Shown: piece by piece, positions 44,200 through 54,383 of the stretch
Position numbering within the stretch: position 1 is the stretch's first letter
Layout of the letters: every line of letters begins with the position of its first letter
Assembly (NCBI RefSeq): GCF_000185905.1
Contig: NC_014923.1
Span: forward strand, 2,255,501-2,319,500
Source of the DNA: Mesorhizobium ciceri biovar biserrulae WSM1271
GTDB lineage: Bacteria > Pseudomonadota > Alphaproteobacteria > Rhizobiales > Rhizobiaceae
Length of the DNA: 64,000 bases
Direction of reading: 5' to 3'
Notes under the pieces: generated by a model
Told to the model about the DNA's origin: nothing
Database searches by the model: none
Seen by the model: only the letters and a program-made list of their open reading frames with translations
Program-made: the position numbers and the translations under genes

Positions 44200-47100
44200 C
44201 TACCGTCCCGGCCGTCCCGTCTTCCCCGGCCGGCGTTTGTCGCGGCGGGCGTCGCCTGGATCCTCGTATGAGCCGATGCCGGCGCGCTGGCGAACGATTG
44301 GCTTAGCGGAATCGTCGCGTTCCTTCGCGCCTGTCCTGCCGGGCATTTCCCCCACTTGGGGGGAGATTGACTGCGGCTTGGCCGGCACTTTTCCTTCGAC
44401 CGGCTTTTCCGTCCGCCGTACAGTCATTTCATCGAGCGAGTTCTTCTTGAACAGTGGCTTGGTGACGTCGCCGGGAATGCCGAAGTCGGAGCCGTGCGCC
44501 TCTTCGGCCGACTGTTTCTTGAACAGCGAGCGTGACACCGCGCCGGCCGGCGTCGGCATGTCGGTACCTGGACCCATGTCGTCGATCGAGGGTTTCGAAA
44601 ACAGCGGCTTTTTCACCGGCACAGTGCCATCGGCGCCCATCTCGTCGAGATCAGGCTTGCGGAAGAGGTTGGGCCGGGCAGCCTTGGCTGCCTCTTCGGC
44701 GGCACGCGCTGCGTCGAGCTTGCGAAAACGCTCCTGTTCCTCTGCTGTACGATGTTTGGCCACGCCCTTGTTGTGCTTGCCCTTTTCGCGGCCGGAGGCC
44801 GGGCTTTCCATGTCGGCGTATTTGGCCAGCGGGTCTTCGGAGATGGACAGTTCCATCTCACGCAGGCGCTTGATTTCGTCGCGGATGCGGGCCGCCTTCT
44901 CGAAGTCGAGATTGGCCGCGGCATCGCGCATCTGCTTTTCCATCGCGTCGAGATGGGCCTTGAGGTTGTTGCCCATCATGGCGCCGGCACCGTCGGTGAA
45001 CTGCGAGATATCGGCGCGGACGTGGTCCTTCTCGTAGACCGAATCGAGAATGTCGGAGATGCGCGACTTGACCGATTCCGGTGTGATGCCGTTGGCCGCG
45101 TTCCACTCCATCTGCTTTTCGCGGCGACGGTTGGTTTCGGCCATCGCCCGTTCCATCGAGCCGGTCACCTGGTCGGCATAGAGGATGACCTTGCCGTCGA
45201 CGTTTCTGGCGGCGCGCCCGATGGTCTGGATCAGCGAGGTTTCCGATCGCAGGAAACCTTCCTTGTCGGCGTCGAGAATGGCGACGAAGCCGCATTCGGG
45301 AATGTCGAGGCCTTCGCGCAGAAGATTGATCCCGACCAGCACGTCGAAGGCGCCGAGGCGCAGATCGCGCAGGATCTCGATGCGCTCCAGCGTATCGATG
45401 TCGGAGTGCATGTAGCGGACGCGGATGCCCTGCTCATGCAGATACTCGGTCAAATCCTCGGCCATGCGCTTGGTCAGCACGGTGACCAAGGTGCGGTAGC
45501 CGGCCTTGGTGGTATCGCGAATCTCGCCGACGACATCGTCGACCTGGCTCTTGGCCGGGCGGACCTCGACCGGCGGATCGATCAGGCCGGTCGGACGGAT
45601 GACCTGCTCGGCGAAGACGCCGCCGGCCTGTTCCATCTCCCAGGCGCCAGGGGTCGCCGAGACGGCGACCGAAAGCGGGCGCATGGCATCCCACTCCTCG
45701 AAGCGCAGCGGCCGGTTGTCCATGCAGGACGGCAGACGGAAGCCGTATTCGGCCAGCGTCGCCTTGCGGCGAAAGTCGCCGCGATACATGCCGCCGATCT
45801 GCGGCACGGTGACATGGCTTTCGTCGATGAAGACCAGTGCGTTGTCGGGGATGTACTCAAACAGTGTCGGCGGCGGATCGCCCGGCTGGCGGCCGGTGAG
45901 ATAGCGCGAATAGTTCTCGATGCCGGCGCACGAGCCGGTGGCTTCCAGCATTTCGAGGTCGAAGCGGCAGCGCTGTTCCAGCCGCTGTGCCTCAAGCAGG
46001 CGGCCGGCGCGTTCGAGTTCGACCAGCCGGTGCTTGAGCTCTTCCTTGATCGACTTGATCGCCTGGTTCAGCGTCGGGCGCGGCGTCACATAGTGCGAAT
46101 TGGCGTAGATCTTGACGCTTTTCAGCTCGCCGGTCTTCTGGCCGGTCAGCGGGTCGAATTCGGTGATCTGCTCGATCTCGTCGCCGAACATCGAGATGCG
46201 CCAGGCGCGGTCTTCCAGGTGGGCCGGGAAGATTTCGATGGTGTCGCCGCGCACGCGGAACGAGCCGCGGACAAAGTTGATGTCCTGCCGCTTGTACTGC
46301 TGGGCGACGAGATCGGCGAGCAGCGCGCGCTGGTCGAGCCGGTCGCCGATCTGCATCTGGAAGGTCATCGCCGTATAGGTTTCGACCGAGCCGATACCGT
46401 AGATGCAGGACACAGAGGCGACGATGATGACGTCGTCGCGCTCAAGCAGCGAACGCGTCGCCGAGTGGCGCATGCGGTCGATCTGCTCGTTGATCGAGGA
46501 TTCCTTCTCGATGAAAGTGTCGGTGCGCGGGACGTAGGCTTCCGGCTGGTAATAATCGTAGTAGGAGACGAAATACTCGACGGCGTTTTCCGGGAAGAAT
46601 TTCTTGAACTCGGAATAGAGCTGCGCGGCAAGCGTCTTGTTCGGCGCCAGGATCAAGGCAGGGCGCTGCGTCTCCTCGATCACCTTGGCCATGGTGAAGG
46701 TTTTTCCTGAGCCGGTGACGCCGAGCAGCACCTGGGTGCGGTCGTTGTTATCGACGCCTTCGACCAGATCCTTGATCGCGGTCGGCTGGTCGCCGGCCGG
46801 CTCGAACTCCGACACCATCTTGATGGCGATGCCGCCTTCGGATTTTTCGGGGCGGGCAGGGCGGTGCGGCGTCCACAGCACGCCGTCCTTGTGCAGCGGA
46901 TTGCCGGATTCGATCAGCGCCGACAGTGCCGCCACCGTCGCGGTGACGCTGCCCGAGGCCATGGTCTCGGCGTCCTCCAGCGAGATGTCGAGGCCGGCGA
47001 CCGGATTGAGCCCGGCTGCCGTGCGCTCCCTGGCTGACGCCGCGCCACCCATCGAGGTGCCGCGCGAACTGCGCCCCGGCGAGCTTGAGCGCTCGGGTAT

Positions 47101-47370
47101 CTTCTTCGACGGCTTCGGCGATTTGCCGCCGTCACCCTTGGCGACAAGACGTCCTTCGTTTTCGGCTTCCTGCTCGATCTGCTCGGCCCAATCCGCGATC
47201 GAACCGGTCAGCGGCGTGCCAGAGAGCTCCGGCTGCGGCATCTCGGCGAAGCCGCCTTTGTGCAGCGGCTCGGAGGCGTCGAGGAAATCGGTCAGCGGGC
47301 TGCGCCGCTTCGGCGCGGCGCGGTCGTCATTCGCCGTCGGCGGCGTTTTCTGATCGGGAGATTTGGCCAT
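44200..47370 (-). CDS. uvrB: UvrABC excinuclease subunit B
   Basis: The 1056-residue protein is the damage-verifying helicase-like subunit of nucleotide excision repair. Walker A GVTGSGKT is at about 216-223, the beta-hairpin [12 protein letters not shown] follows, then [27 protein letters not shown] and a UVR motif ([28 protein letters not shown]). E. coli UvrB has 673 residues; the extra here is a roughly 190-residue N-terminal and a roughly 190-residue C-terminal low-complexity tail, both usual in Rhizobiales. ATG 47370 (MAKSPDQK) is preferred over 47397. Confidence 0.96.
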   Translation of the reverse strand: MAKSPDQKTPPTANDDRAAPKRRSPLTDFLDASEPLHKGGFAEMPQPELSGTPLTGSIADWAEQIEQEAENEGRLVAKGDGGKSPKPSKKIPERSSSPGRSSRGTSMGGAASARERTAAGLNPVAGLDISLEDAETMASGSVTATVAALSALIESGNPLHKDGVLWTPHRPARPEKSEGGIAIKMVSEFEPAGDQPTAIKDLVEGVDNNDRTQVLLGVTGSGKTFTMAKVIEETQRPALILAPNKTLAAQLYSEFKKFFPENAVEYFVSYYDYYQPEAYVPRTDTFIEKESSINEQIDRMRHSATRSLLERDDVIIVASVSCIYGIGSVETYTAMTFQMQIGDRLDQRALLADLVAQQYKRQDINFVRGSFRVRGDTIEIFPAHLEDRAWRISMFGDEIEQITEFDPLTGQKTGELKSVKIYANSHYVTPRPTLNQAIKSIKEELKHRLVELERAGRLLEAQRLEQRCRFDLEMLEATGSCAGIENYSRYLTGRQPGDPPPTLFEYIPDNALVFIDESHVTVPQIGGMYRGDFRRKATLAEYGFRLPSCMDNRPLRFEEWDAMRPLSVAVSATPGAWEMEQAGGVFAEQVIRPTGLIDPPVEVRPAKSQVDDVVGEIRDTTKAGYRTLVTVLTKRMAEDLTEYLHEQGIRVRYMHSDIDTLERIEILRDLRLGAFDVLVGINLLREGLDIPECGFVAILDADKEGFLRSETSLIQTIGRAARNVDGKVILYADQVTGSMERAMAETNRRREKQMEWNAANGITPESVKSRISDILDSVYEKDHVRADISQFTDGAGAMMGNNLKAHLDAMEKQMRDAAANLDFEKAARIRDEIKRLREMELSISEDPLAKYADMESPASGREKGKHNKGVAKHRTAEEQERFRKLDAARAAEEAAKAARPNLFRKPDLDEMGADGTVPVKKPLFSKPSIDDMGPGTDMPTPAGAVSRSLFKKQSAEEAHGSDFGIPGDVTKPLFKKNSLDEMTVRRTEKPVEGKVPAKPQSISPQVGEMPGRTGAKERDDSAKPIVRQRAGIGSYEDPGDARRDKRRPGKTGRPGR

Positions 47371-47436
47371 GTCCCGAATATGGGATTTCCTGGCCAAAAT
47401 GGAAAGAGCGCGGTGGGGAGAGGCGTGCCGGACAGC

Positions 47437-47468
47437 GCTGCTCCTGACAGCAGGCTGTCAGGAGCAGC
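47437..47468. other. Perfect 14-bp stem-loop between the DUF2778 gene and uvrB
   Basis: GCTGCTCCTGACAG is followed by a CAGG loop and CTGTCAGGAGCAGC, with no T-run on either side. It lies 28 bp past the DUF2778 stop and 67 bp before the uvrB start. It could be a transcript-end or mRNA-stabilising hairpin. Confidence 0.6.
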
Positions 47469-47495
47469 GGGAAGGCGCCCGAAAGCCTCTTGTCG

Positions 47496-49100
47496 TTACA
47501 CGCCCCTGGCGGCTGATGCGACCTGCGTCGCCGACCCGTTCAGGCGCGGCACCACGACGAGGCGTTTGATTTTGCCCTTCTTGAAAGCGGCGAGGAAGCG
47601 CGCATAGTCCTTGAAGGCGACGCAGCCGCTCGACTGGGCGTAGCGGCCCCGGAGCAGGTAGGTATGGGCCAGCAGGCCGTTGCGATTGTATTTGTTGCGG
47701 CCATCGACCGGTGTCAGGCGCAAGGCCTCCACTCCGTGGAAGCGCGACTCGCGCATCGACAGATTGTAGGTGTTGGGCGGCGTCGGTCCGCGATTCTTCT
47801 GGTCGGCATAACGCGGCTGGTCCGCCATGGCGCCGATGCCTGAATGCGCCTCGAGCCTCGAGCCGTCAGGCATGTAGACGGTCGCGCTGCTGATGTCGTA
47901 CACGGCGACGCCATTGCCGGCTCCGCTCCTGGCGGCTGGCGAGTTGAAGAGGTTCCTGAACGCCTTGCCAAGGCCGCCCGACGGGGTGTCGGGCTTGGCA
48001 TAGGCCAGCACATCGCCGCCATCGGCCGGCCGGCCTTGCCGCGTCGGTTTTGCCGGCTGGGCCTGCTGGACCGTCTCGCGTGCCGGCTTCGGCTGCTGAA
48101 CGGATTTCGGCTGCTGGACGGACTTAGGCTCCTGCTGGACCACTTTGGGCTGCGGCGCGTCGAATTGCGGACGCCGGGTCGGCAACGGCACGTCGTCGGT
48201 CAGAGCGTCCGGCAGGGAGGCGGCATCGCCGGGTTGATCCTGCTGGGTTTCGACGGGTGAAACCACGACATCGGCTGACGATTCCTCGATCGGCAGCGGT
48301 GAGGCGAACGCCTCGTCATTGGCCGGCAGGGACTGCACCAGAGCAAGCGCCAACTGCGAATTGTCCGGCGTACCGGATTGGGCAAAGCCCATCGGCGGCG
48401 GTGCGGTCTGAACGACCACCGAGTCGGTATCCAGCCGGGCGAAACGTTCGGCCGCCGGAACTGGCATGTTATCGGACAGGCTGGCTGTGACCTGGACGGA
48501 GGGCACCAACGACGCCTCGGCAATTCGCGGTGCGACTGTGGAGATCACCGGGCGGGTGTTGGCACTGGCGGCAGGCTTTCCGGCGTCGGCAAAGGCAGCG
48601 GCCAGCTTCATCGGCGAAAGCGACGCTTCCATGCGTTCGAAGCGCTCCTGCGCCTTCGACTTCACGGCGGCGGACATCGGCTTTGCCTGCGCTACAAGAC
48701 GTTCGGATTTTTCCGCCCGCGCGCTTACCCTGGCCAGCTTGAAACAGCTGGCGCCGCACTGCACCGAATGATCATGCAGGGCCTGAGTGCCGCCATTGGC
48801 GTTGGCCAGCACGAAGGGTGCTTTCAAAAAGTGCTGTTTCAGCGGATCGGCAAGTGCGAGCGATCCCGGTGTCGACAGTGTCTGGGGCAGGCCAACCGAA
48901 GTTGCCGATAGAGAGGCGCCGACGGAACTGAGGCCAGCCATGGTGCCGATCAACCAAAGGCCGATGGCGGTGCTGACGCAAGGCAGCGCGACCCAGCGGG
49001 CCACCCGGCCAGCGTTGAAGGAAGGGGAACGTGGAGCATCGACGAACTCGCCGCCCTCACGCTGTCCCCGGTTTTTTTTGTGTGTACTCAACAACGCCAT
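47496..49100 (-). CDS. DUF2778 (Tlde1-like L,D-transpeptidase fold) protein with a long repetitive stalk
   Basis: The 534-residue protein has a basic N-terminus, one hydrophobic helix at about 37-57, a roughly 300-residue disordered stretch with short repeats (EPKSVQQPKSVQQPKPAR...) and a C-terminal DUF2778 domain. The domain contains LEAHSGIGAMADQPRY, NTYNLSMRESRFHGVEALRLTPVDG and YAQSSGCVAFKDYARFLAAFKKG, with His and Cys as in L,D-transpeptidase-related enzymes. DUF2778 includes Tlde1, a type VI effector of Salmonella with transpeptidase / carboxypeptidase activity on peptidoglycan. No secretion-system genes are nearby, so an own-wall role is more likely. Confidence 0.85.
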   Translation of the reverse strand: MALLSTHKKNRGQREGGEFVDAPRSPSFNAGRVARWVALPCVSTAIGLWLIGTMAGLSSVGASLSATSVGLPQTLSTPGSLALADPLKQHFLKAPFVLANANGGTQALHDHSVQCGASCFKLARVSARAEKSERLVAQAKPMSAAVKSKAQERFERMEASLSPMKLAAAFADAGKPAASANTRPVISTVAPRIAEASLVPSVQVTASLSDNMPVPAAERFARLDTDSVVVQTAPPPMGFAQSGTPDNSQLALALVQSLPANDEAFASPLPIEESSADVVVSPVETQQDQPGDAASLPDALTDDVPLPTRRPQFDAPQPKVVQQEPKSVQQPKSVQQPKPARETVQQAQPAKPTRQGRPADGGDVLAYAKPDTPSGGLGKAFRNLFNSPAARSGAGNGVAVYDISSATVYMPDGSRLEAHSGIGAMADQPRYADQKNRGPTPPNTYNLSMRESRFHGVEALRLTPVDGRNKYNRNGLLAHTYLLRGRYAQSSGCVAFKDYARFLAAFKKGKIKRLVVVPRLNGSATQVASAARGV

Positions 49101-49536
49101 GCAACCAATCTCGCTTCAATCGGTTTCCCCGTACTGGCCTTGAGAGCCGCGACGACCATTCTGTGAGTGATCCCAGGTGGTCCCCGACGCGTTTGCCGCG
49201 TCTGTAGTTGGTTGCCGATTGCTTCAAAATATGGACAAAGTTGGTTAATCAATTCCTCTCAAAACCAACGACGAGATGTGGATTTTGGCCAAATCAGCCT
49301 TCGTCCACGGCCAGGAAAGTGGTGTTGTCGCCCTTCCGACCTGGTTTTGCTGCCTGTTTTTGGCGGCCGAGTCAAGCAAAACAGCCACTGCTAATTTTTA
49401 CGCAGCGCCTCCGCGCGGTGTATGCAGCGAACCGACTGCCGGCAGACCTGCCTACAAAAGGCGCGCGTGTTTCCGGTAAAACTGTTGCCTGCTATGCTAG
49501 ATTTCTCGCGGGAAGGCGGCCTCAAACGGCCCACCC
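49101..49536. other. 436-bp gene-free region between two minus-strand genes
   Basis: No gene is evident. The region upstream of the DUF2778 gene is A+T-richer (TTGATTAACCAAC... on the minus strand), as expected for promoter DNA. An open frame at 49208-49639 on the plus strand lacks a ribosome-binding site and family features. Confidence 0.5.
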
Positions 49537-50802
49537 TCAGTTGAACCAAAGCGCAAACGTCAAAAACCCGCCGCCGCCGAACTGGCGCTGGATCTGGTCG
49601 AAATCGTCGCTGGTCGCGAGCTCGCCGCTTTGGAGGTAGGGCGCGATGGCCGGGCCGGTGATCGACAGCACGAGATCGAAGTTTTTTGGCTCGTCGAAGA
49701 AGCGCTTCATGTTGATGCCAAGCCCAGTACTGGCGGTGACGCGGAAATGCGGCAGCAGCTTGCGGCCCTCCAGGAGATCCTCGGCCATGGTCAAGGCGGC
49801 GAGCCAGGCCTGGACCTGCTCCTCGCCGACTTCGAGGCCGGTGAGCGGGTTCTCGCCCTTCTGCTGCGGTCCAGGCAGCCATTCGCGGTCATTGTCGGTC
49901 TCGGCGCGGATCGCCTTCCAGTCCTCGCGCGACAGCCGGATCATTTCCAGCAGGTGGCGGCGCGCTGCTTGCCGGCGCTCCGGTTCGATCACCGGCCAGT
50001 TGACGAGATGCACCATCGAGATGAAATCGGCGATGCGCCATTCCGAGGAGAAGATGCTCGAGCCCATGTCGCCGGCCGGCGGCACCAGAATATCCTGCAG
50101 CGGCAATTTGGCGCGCGGGAACAGCATGTGAAACGAGCCGTCGAAGGTGCTCCTGAAATCATGCGCAAGCCAGAAATCGGCCTGCGCCATCAGGAACTCG
50201 GCATAGCCCTGCAGCCAGTAGCCGTCGGCGCGGTCGAAGCGGAAGGTGAGCGTGGGGGCGGCGGCGTCCGACGAGATACCGCCGCGCGAGAGTGAGGCGA
50301 TGATCGCCGCCATGCTCTCGTCCGGCGCGATGGTGCCGTCCTCGTTGAGGTCGATGCCGGCATGGGTGAGATCGATGACCATGCCGATATCGGCATCGGG
50401 CGGCACCGAGGCAAACGTGGCTGCGGATTTCTCCAGCCGGTCACGGAAGCCGACCAGGATGGCGCGGAACTGCTCGTAAGTGAGCGGCTCGGGATTGGGA
50501 TTGTCGGGCACCGGCAACCGCATCAGCGGCAGCATGAAGGATTGCGGGCTTTCGAAACCATGACGGTGCAGGCCGGTGGCCAGGATCTCCAGTGCGGTAA
50601 AGAACTCGCCCGCCCCGGCCGCATAGGCGGATGCCGGGTCTTTTGGCGCGGCAGCCTCCAGCGTCGAGAGAGCGGTGTCGCGCGCGGCCACGGTCTTCGC
50701 CTCAAACAATGTGGTTGCCGCTTCTGGCATTGCCGCCGACGCGGAAGACAGCGGCAGGAGCAGAATGAAAGCGGATGTCAGCAGGCCTGCCAGTCGTGTC
50801 AT
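49537..50802 (-). CDS. Secreted protein of unknown function with an EF-hand-like loop
   Basis: The 421-residue protein has a signal peptide (MTRLAGLLTSAFILLLPLSSASA). It is mostly helical; one calcium-binding-type loop is visible (GIDLNEDGTIAPDESM, with D-x-N-x-D-G-x-I-x-x-D-E). A Trp/Phe-rich segment, EWRIADFISMVHLVNWPVI, and a C-terminal GLGINMKRFFDEP...FGGGGFLTFALWFN end resemble periplasmic or outer-membrane-associated proteins. No family is recognised. ATG 50802 has GGGGGAAAAG upstream; the open frame continues to 51024. It is divergent from the CapA-like gene. Confidence 0.7.
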   Translation of the reverse strand: MTRLAGLLTSAFILLLPLSSASAAMPEAATTLFEAKTVAARDTALSTLEAAAPKDPASAYAAGAGEFFTALEILATGLHRHGFESPQSFMLPLMRLPVPDNPNPEPLTYEQFRAILVGFRDRLEKSAATFASVPPDADIGMVIDLTHAGIDLNEDGTIAPDESMAAIIASLSRGGISSDAAAPTLTFRFDRADGYWLQGYAEFLMAQADFWLAHDFRSTFDGSFHMLFPRAKLPLQDILVPPAGDMGSSIFSSEWRIADFISMVHLVNWPVIEPERRQAARRHLLEMIRLSREDWKAIRAETDNDREWLPGPQQKGENPLTGLEVGEEQVQAWLAALTMAEDLLEGRKLLPHFRVTASTGLGINMKRFFDEPKNFDLVLSITGPAIAPYLQSGELATSDDFDQIQRQFGGGGFLTFALWFN

Positions 50803-50909
50803 CTTTTCCCCCCAATGTTTGTCGCGCAGTGCAAACATACACCATTTGCAGCGTCGCGCTTCAACCCGCCCCGCGGACGGTCTACACAGGGCAAACAATT
50901 GGGCATCGC

Positions 50910-51965
50910 GTGTCGAATTATCCGTTTTCCTACAAGCTGTCCTGGCTGCCGCGTTTCCTGAAGCCGTCACTGGCCGGCGACGCTCAAGACTTTGCGCCGA
51001 TGGCCGGGACGCTGATGGATCCACCGCCGAAGCAAGCGGTGCGGCTTGCCTTTGTCGGCGACATCTCGGCGGTGGCCAACCGCAGCGCGCCGGATTGCGA
51101 TCCGGCGATCAAGGCGCTGCTCGGCGCTGCCGATCTGGTGATCGGCAATTGCGAAAGCCCTGTTGTGGACAGGCCAAGCGCGGTGCTGGGCACAAGGCTC
51201 GGCACGCATCATGCGATGAGCGAGCCGTTCCTGGCCGAGGCGCTGACGGCGGTTGGTGTTGCGCGCGAAAAACTCGTGCTGTCGCTGGCCAACAACCATG
51301 TGCTGGATCAGGGCATCGCCGGTTTCGACGAGACAATCGCGGCGTTGCTGCGGCTCGGCATCCGCACGATCGGCCTGGCCGACGGTCCGGTTGTGCCGAT
51401 TCAGGTTGGATCGCTTGATATCGGCTTCGCCGCCTTCACGCTGTGGCGGAACGCCGATGAAAAACTGTTTGCCGGGCGCGTTTCGATGGACAGCGATCCG
51501 GCGAACTGGCCACCCGCTGGCTTGGACCTTCTCTGCGCCGTGCCGCATTGGGACTGGGAGTTCCGACATTTTCCGCGCGACGGGACGCGAGCGCTGGCCA
51601 GGCGGCTGGCCGGGCAGGGCGTCAGGCTGATCGCCGGCCATCATGCCCATGTCGTGCAGCCGGTGGAAAAGATTGACGGGACGATCGTCGCCTATGGGCT
51701 CGGCGATTTCCTCGGTACCGCCTTTGCCCGGCAGCCATGGCCGGGCCGCATCGGCTCTATCCTCATTGTCGATGTCAGTGCCGATGCCGGTACGCGCGGC
51801 AGGATCGCGTCTTACCGGATGCATCCCTTCATGCGCCTGCGCGCTGGCGACCACGAGCGGCTGGTGTTGGTGGAGGCTTTGGAGGGCCGAATGCGTGACA
51901 GGGTCGCGGAGCGACTGAAAGCGGTCTTCCCTTCTCCACCAACCGATGAAGGCGTTCCCGCTTAA
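50910..51965 (+). CDS. CapA-family protein (poly-gamma-glutamate synthesis type)
   Basis: The roughly 351-residue protein has the metallophosphatase-like CapA/PgsA domain: VRLAFVGDISAV at the start, DLVIGNCESPVVDRP, LSLANNHVLDQGIAGFDETI, LLCAVPHWDWEFRHFPRDGTRALARRL and LIAGHHAHVVQPVEKIDGTIVAYGLGDFLGT. There is no signal peptide. The start is uncertain: the frame is open from 50775 (which would overlap the divergent gene), and GTG 50910 or ATG 51001 are the reasonable choices. Its role in capsule or polymer synthesis is by family only, as no capB/capC genes are nearby. Confidence 0.82.
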   Translation: MSNYPFSYKLSWLPRFLKPSLAGDAQDFAPMAGTLMDPPPKQAVRLAFVGDISAVANRSAPDCDPAIKALLGAADLVIGNCESPVVDRPSAVLGTRLGTHHAMSEPFLAEALTAVGVAREKLVLSLANNHVLDQGIAGFDETIAALLRLGIRTIGLADGPVVPIQVGSLDIGFAAFTLWRNADEKLFAGRVSMDSDPANWPPAGLDLLCAVPHWDWEFRHFPRDGTRALARRLAGQGVRLIAGHHAHVVQPVEKIDGTIVAYGLGDFLGTAFARQPWPGRIGSILIVDVSADAGTRGRIASYRMHPFMRLRAGDHERLVLVEALEGRMRDRVAERLKAVFPSPPTDEGVPA

Positions 51966-52030
51966 CCATCTGGCGGCCCTTGCAAAACCAACTATCATGC
52001 TCCCGCAGAGGCAGGATTGCGGGGGTAGCG

Positions 52031-52999
52031 GTGGAATCAGCGGATTTCATGCCGAGTGAAACGGTCATCGCCGGCATCCGGAAAGACATCGAGGCCTATG
52101 AAGCGGCGAGGGCTTCGGCGGTCCGGCAGGTGCGCTGGCGGGTGCCGGTGTTCGTGGGGCTGGTGCTGGTGGCCGTGGTGCTGGTCGCCTGGCTGTTCAA
52201 CAAGGTCGCCGACCCCAACGAGCAATGGGTCTCGACGCCGCATGTATTTCTCTATGTGATCGGCTTCGCGGCTTCGATCCTGCTCTATTTCCAGGCCAGG
52301 AAACCGGCGACGCGGCTGCAGCAATCGTTCCGCGAGACGCTGCTGCCGATCATATTCGGCTTCATCGCCGACATGCGCTACCAGCATGGCGTGACGCCGA
52401 ATTCCTTCGACCGGTTGCCGCGCACGGCGGTTGGTCCGTTCAACCGGCAGGCGTTCGACGACATCGTGGCGGGCCGCTATGAGGGGTTTCCGTTCGAACT
52501 GTACGAGGCGCATCTGCGGGAAGGGTCGGGCAAGGGCTCCTCGACCGCCTTCCAGGGCGTCATCGTCGCTTTCGAGACCATCGCGCCGTTTCCCGGCATA
52601 TTGGTGGCGACGCGGCGGACCAACGCGGTGATCAGCTTCTTTCGAGGCATATTTGCCAGCAAGCTGCAAGAGCTGTCCAGCGGCGATGCTTTGCTCGATG
52701 CCGCCTACGAGTTCCGCACCGACAATCTCGGGGCGGCACAGCCATTGGTGAGCGGCCGGCTGGCGCAGGCGCTGAAATGGCTTGGCGAAACCTGGCCGGA
52801 CGACCCAGCCCGCGTCGCGCTCAACGGCAGCGATGGTTTCCTACTGTTGCCGCAGACGAAGAACTTCTTCGAGCTGCCGGATATTTCGGTGCCGCTCGAC
52901 TACAGCAGGCATGTCGCGCCGATGATATCGGACATGGGCGCGATGCTGGCGACGGCGGCACTTGTGCGCAAGATCGGCGCGAAGGACGAAGCGGGTTGA
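52031..52999 (+). CDS. DUF3137 domain-containing membrane protein
   Basis: The 322-residue protein has two transmembrane segments (about 40-60 and 74-95: VPVFVGLVLVAVVLVAWLF and VFLYVIGFAASILLYFQ) and a large C-terminal domain (MRYQHGVTPNSFDRLPRTAVGPFNRQAFDDIVAGRYEGFPFELYEAHLRE ...), which matches the DUF3137 family. The function is unknown. GTG 52031 (behind GCGGGGGTAGCG) and ATG 52049 are both possible starts. It lies 65 bp after the CapA-like gene and may be cotranscribed. Confidence 0.85.
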   Translation: MESADFMPSETVIAGIRKDIEAYEAARASAVRQVRWRVPVFVGLVLVAVVLVAWLFNKVADPNEQWVSTPHVFLYVIGFAASILLYFQARKPATRLQQSFRETLLPIIFGFIADMRYQHGVTPNSFDRLPRTAVGPFNRQAFDDIVAGRYEGFPFELYEAHLREGSGKGSSTAFQGVIVAFETIAPFPGILVATRRTNAVISFFRGIFASKLQELSSGDALLDAAYEFRTDNLGAAQPLVSGRLAQALKWLGETWPDDPARVALNGSDGFLLLPQTKNFFELPDISVPLDYSRHVAPMISDMGAMLATAALVRKIGAKDEAG

Positions 53000-53012
53000 T
53001 CGGGCTGCGCTT

Positions 53013-53507
53013 TCAGCACTCGAAGCCGTATTTGTCACGCATGTAGTCCGCCTCTTCTTTCGACATTTTGTTGAACATGACGCACACGGTGAAGCTGCCG
53101 ACCTGACGTCCGCCGCGTGTGTATCCCCAGTCGGAAATATCGTCCCTGGTGAATTCTATGTTCTGGCCGAGGACGACGTTGTGCACTTCCTCCGGCTGGT
53201 TTGCCAATATGCCGACAAATCCGGTTTCGGTGCGGCGGAACGGTATGACCCAGAAGTGTTCGGTGACGTTGCCGTCCCGTACCTTGACCTTCAATTTGAA
53301 CCTCTCTGTGTCGGCGGGAGGCGCCTCGGACAGTGCCAGGAAGTCGTCCAGGCTGGCGAGCGCCTGCGCGGTGGCCGCTGCCATCTCTGGGTCGCCGGGA
53401 GTGAAGATAATTGTTTTGTCGTCGCCCGGATCCGTGGCTTGTGCGCCGGCCAATCCTGGAGCAAGCGCCAGCATCAGGGACATCGCAGTCCGGACTGCAA
53501 GCTTCAT
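53013..53507 (-). CDS. Exported DUF2314 domain protein
   Basis: The 164-residue protein has a signal peptide (MKLAVRTAMSLMLALAPGLAGA) and a C-terminal DUF2314 domain: AQALASLDDFLALSEAPPADTERFKLKVKVRDGNVTEHFWVIPF, FVGILANQPEEVHNVVLGQNIEFTRDDISDWGYT and GSFTVCVMFNKMSKEEADYM. This is a widespread family of unknown function, also found in toxin-immunity contexts. It converges with the DUF3137 gene (13 bp between stops). Confidence 0.85.
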   Translation of the reverse strand: MKLAVRTAMSLMLALAPGLAGAQATDPGDDKTIIFTPGDPEMAAATAQALASLDDFLALSEAPPADTERFKLKVKVRDGNVTEHFWVIPFRRTETGFVGILANQPEEVHNVVLGQNIEFTRDDISDWGYTRGGRQVGSFTVCVMFNKMSKEEADYMRDKYGFEC

Positions 53508-53953
53508 GGAAGGCCCCCCTTCATGTCAACGGTCGACACCATCCCGCATTCGACGTCGGTTTGCAACCGTAGCGCGAGTTTGATCAGCGTTGGCGTGGCG
53601 GTTTTTGAACTGATCCGCGAAACAAAATGTGTATCGACGATCGGTCAGCGCTCTGTTTCGTGATGCCGCCCGAGATGGATTGCGGCGGCTGCGTGGTGAT
53701 CGAAAGCCGGCCGTCACAATCGGCCAAGTGACTCTTTTCGCGGACAGAAGTGCGTTCATTGGGGGAGCCGAAGCGGCCTGAAATGATCTCGGTCGCAGAT
53801 AATGTGTCGGAATTAAGCCTATGATATTGTTTGCGAAAATTCACCCAACGTGATTTGCGGAGGGTGCGCTTTCCGTCCAGTTTCAGGCCGTCCGGTGCTG
53901 TCGTTTCCCAAGGCGGCGGTCCGGAAAAGTGAAACAGCACGGAGTGCTTACCA
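53508..53953. other. 446-bp region between the divergent DUF2314 and DUF1344 genes
   Basis: No gene is evident. An open frame on the minus strand (53584-54003) would overlap the DUF1344 signal region and has no family features. Promoters for both divergent genes presumably lie here. Confidence 0.5.
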
Positions 53954-54196
53954 ATGAAGAAGACCCTCGCAACCACCGCTGCTCTGCTCGCCTTCCTCGG
54001 CACCGCTTATGCCGCGACCGTTCAGGGCACCATCCAGGCCGTCGATCCGACGACCAAGTCGATCACCCTCGACGACGGCAAGATCTACCAGCTGTCGCCC
54101 GAAGCGACGATCGGGAAACTGAAGGTCGGCGCCAAGGTGGCGGTGACCGTCGATGACAAGACCGGCATCGTGACGTCGATCAAGAAGGCCTCGTAA
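53954..54196 (+). CDS. DUF1344 small exported protein
   Basis: The 80-residue protein has a signal peptide (MKKTLATTAALLAFLGTAYA) and the DUF1344 core TVQGTIQAVDPTTKSITLDDGKIYQLSPEATIGKLKVGAKVAVTVDDKTGIVTSIKKA. It forms an OB-like small beta barrel in the periplasm. This family is nearly confined to Rhizobiales; its function is not known to me. A strong hairpin follows. Confidence 0.9.
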   Translation: MKKTLATTAALLAFLGTAYAATVQGTIQAVDPTTKSITLDDGKIYQLSPEATIGKLKVGAKVAVTVDDKTGIVTSIKKAS

Positions 54197-54254
54197 GGCG
54201 TCAGCGTCGTTCGTCGGCAAGCCTGCTGACGCAATTTCAGACCCTGTTCCATTC

Positions 54255-54279
54255 TGGCCGGTCCTCAGGGGACCGGCCA
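54255..54279 (+). terminator. Terminator-like hairpin after the DUF1344 gene
   Basis: A 10-bp perfect stem (TGGCCGGTCC / GGACCGGCCA) has a TCAGG loop; the T-run is short (TTTC). Confidence 0.65.
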
Positions 54280-54383
54280 TTTCGTGCCCTCCACCCTCGA
54301 CGCCAGGCAAAACGCCGTCCCGGCGGCGCCGCTATGGTTTTTGCCAAAGAGCCGCGCTATCCCTTGGCCAGCGGGGGATAGTC

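Noticed and set aside
44752..46710. Long plus-strand open frame (652 codons)
   Set aside because: It is antisense to uvrB; the composition is that of a shadow frame.
47371..47436. LexA (SOS) box upstream of uvrB
   Set aside because: Neither GTTC-N7-GTTC nor its complement was found in the short upstream region.
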